DNA of 5,942 bases. Source: Methyloprofundus sp. (GTDB lineage Bacteria; Pseudomonadota; Gammaproteobacteria; Methylococcales; Methylomonadaceae). Under the pieces are notes generated by a model that had not been told where the DNA came from, ran no database searches, and saw nothing but the letters and a program-made list of their open reading frames with translations. Positions 5,576 to 5,942 of the stretch are shown in pieces. Where the stretch lies: the NCBI GenBank assembly GCA_030636485.1, contig DAOVWV010000117.1, positions 1-5,942 of the forward strand, given 5' to 3'. The position numbers were made by a program, and so were the translations under genes. How positions within the stretch are numbered: position 1 is the first letter of the stretch; the number at the start of each line of letters is the position of its first letter.

Positions 5576-5942
5576 TTATATGGCGGATTGTATGCGTAGC
5601 ATCTGCTTGGCACCGATTTGAAACTCGTAATCAACACCTTCAATCGTGGCGATAAAACCAGCCTGCTCTAAAGCTTGCATAACAGGTTTTAGGTGGGCAG
5701 AGGGCTGGTGCGATAAATCCAGTAACGGAAACAGTCGGACTTCTTTTGCAACACGGCATAATTCCAAAACAGCCTTAATATGAAAATCCAGGTCTAATTG
5801 TTCGCTGTATAAAAACAAGAGATGTGAACACAAAGCCAGCTCGAATTGATGGGCACTAAACGGTAAAACGGGTAACTCAAAATTCAAATACCGCCCTTGC
5901 TGTTTGCCGGTATCGAAATCCAGTAAAAAGCGATTCATTGCC
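5576..5942 (-). CDS. SAM-dependent methyltransferase, C-terminal part (5' end outside window)
   Basis: The reading frame is open to the window edge and stops at TAA 5578-5576. The ATG at 5938 is probably internal, because the frame continues upstream (GCA before it) and the fold would be incomplete. Visible features are ELPVLPF then FELALCSHLLFLYS, which corresponds to the strand and motif after the SAM site in class I methyltransferases; then VLELCRVAKEVRLFPLLDL, and near the end VDYEFQIGAKQMLRIQ. This arrangement (LPF...FDLALCSHFLFLYS...ELCRVA-EVRIFPLL...YEFQ-GGNQMLRI) is typical of a family of bacterial SAM-dependent methyltransferases of unknown substrate. The glycine-rich SAM-binding motif lies outside the window. 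No stop or frameshift is seen in the visible part, unlike its three downstream neighbours, so it may still be functional. Confidence 0.75.
   Translation of the reverse strand, partial: AMNRFLLDFDTGKQQGRYLNFELPVLPFSAHQFELALCSHLLFLYSEQLDLDFHIKAVLELCRVAKEVRLFPLLDLSHQPSAHLKPVMQALEQAGFIATIEGVDYEFQIGAKQMLRIQSAI

Overview
The window looks like chromosomal DNA of a Gram-negative bacterium, most likely a gammaproteobacterium. The evidence is an outer-membrane beta-barrel with a signal peptide, moderate-to-low GC, and a short double-hairpin intergenic repeat of a type common in gammaproteobacteria. A methanotroph-type host (Methylococcales) is possible: the secreted glycine-rich protein carries a motif resembling the metal-binding repeat of MopE, and the repeat fits such genomes. 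This assignment is an inference from family resemblance only.

Layout. Positions 1-1535 (+ strand) hold the 3' end of a LolA-like outer-membrane lipoprotein-sorting protein, a 70-bp hairpin repeat, and a complete DUF1302-type outer-membrane protein. This is the usual tail of an MMPL/RND exporter - LolA-like - DUF1302 cluster. A convergent gene at 1606-3468 (- strand) encodes a 620-residue secreted, cysteine-containing, very glycine-rich protein with a MopE-like Asp/Cys motif. Positions 3469-4290 hold no intact gene. They contain a probable fossil of the C-terminus of a second DUF1302 barrel (3817-4002), a decayed hairpin repeat and several palindromes.

Positions 4291-5942 (- strand) were once an operon-like row and are now largely a gene graveyard. 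Reading leftward they are: the C-terminal part of a SAM-dependent methyltransferase (intact in the window, N-terminus outside it); the first 97 codons of an acetylornithine/class-III aminotransferase; an in-frame TGA at a deletion junction; the C-terminal half of an NAD(P)-binding SDR-like protein; and a DUF1772 membrane protein. The DUF1772 gene is broken twice, by a TGA at codon 50 and by a 121-bp non-autonomous transposon-like element near its 3' end.

That element is the clearest hidden structure. It has 15-bp perfect terminal inverted repeats and a 5-bp target duplication (GTAAT). Removing it together with one duplication copy restores a DUF1772 reading frame that ends in a hydrophobic helix, for about 163 codons in total. 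I see no intact, previously undescribed multi-gene system. The notable content is this miniature element, the chimeric deletion junction, the DUF1302 fossil and the MopE-like glycine-rich secreted protein.
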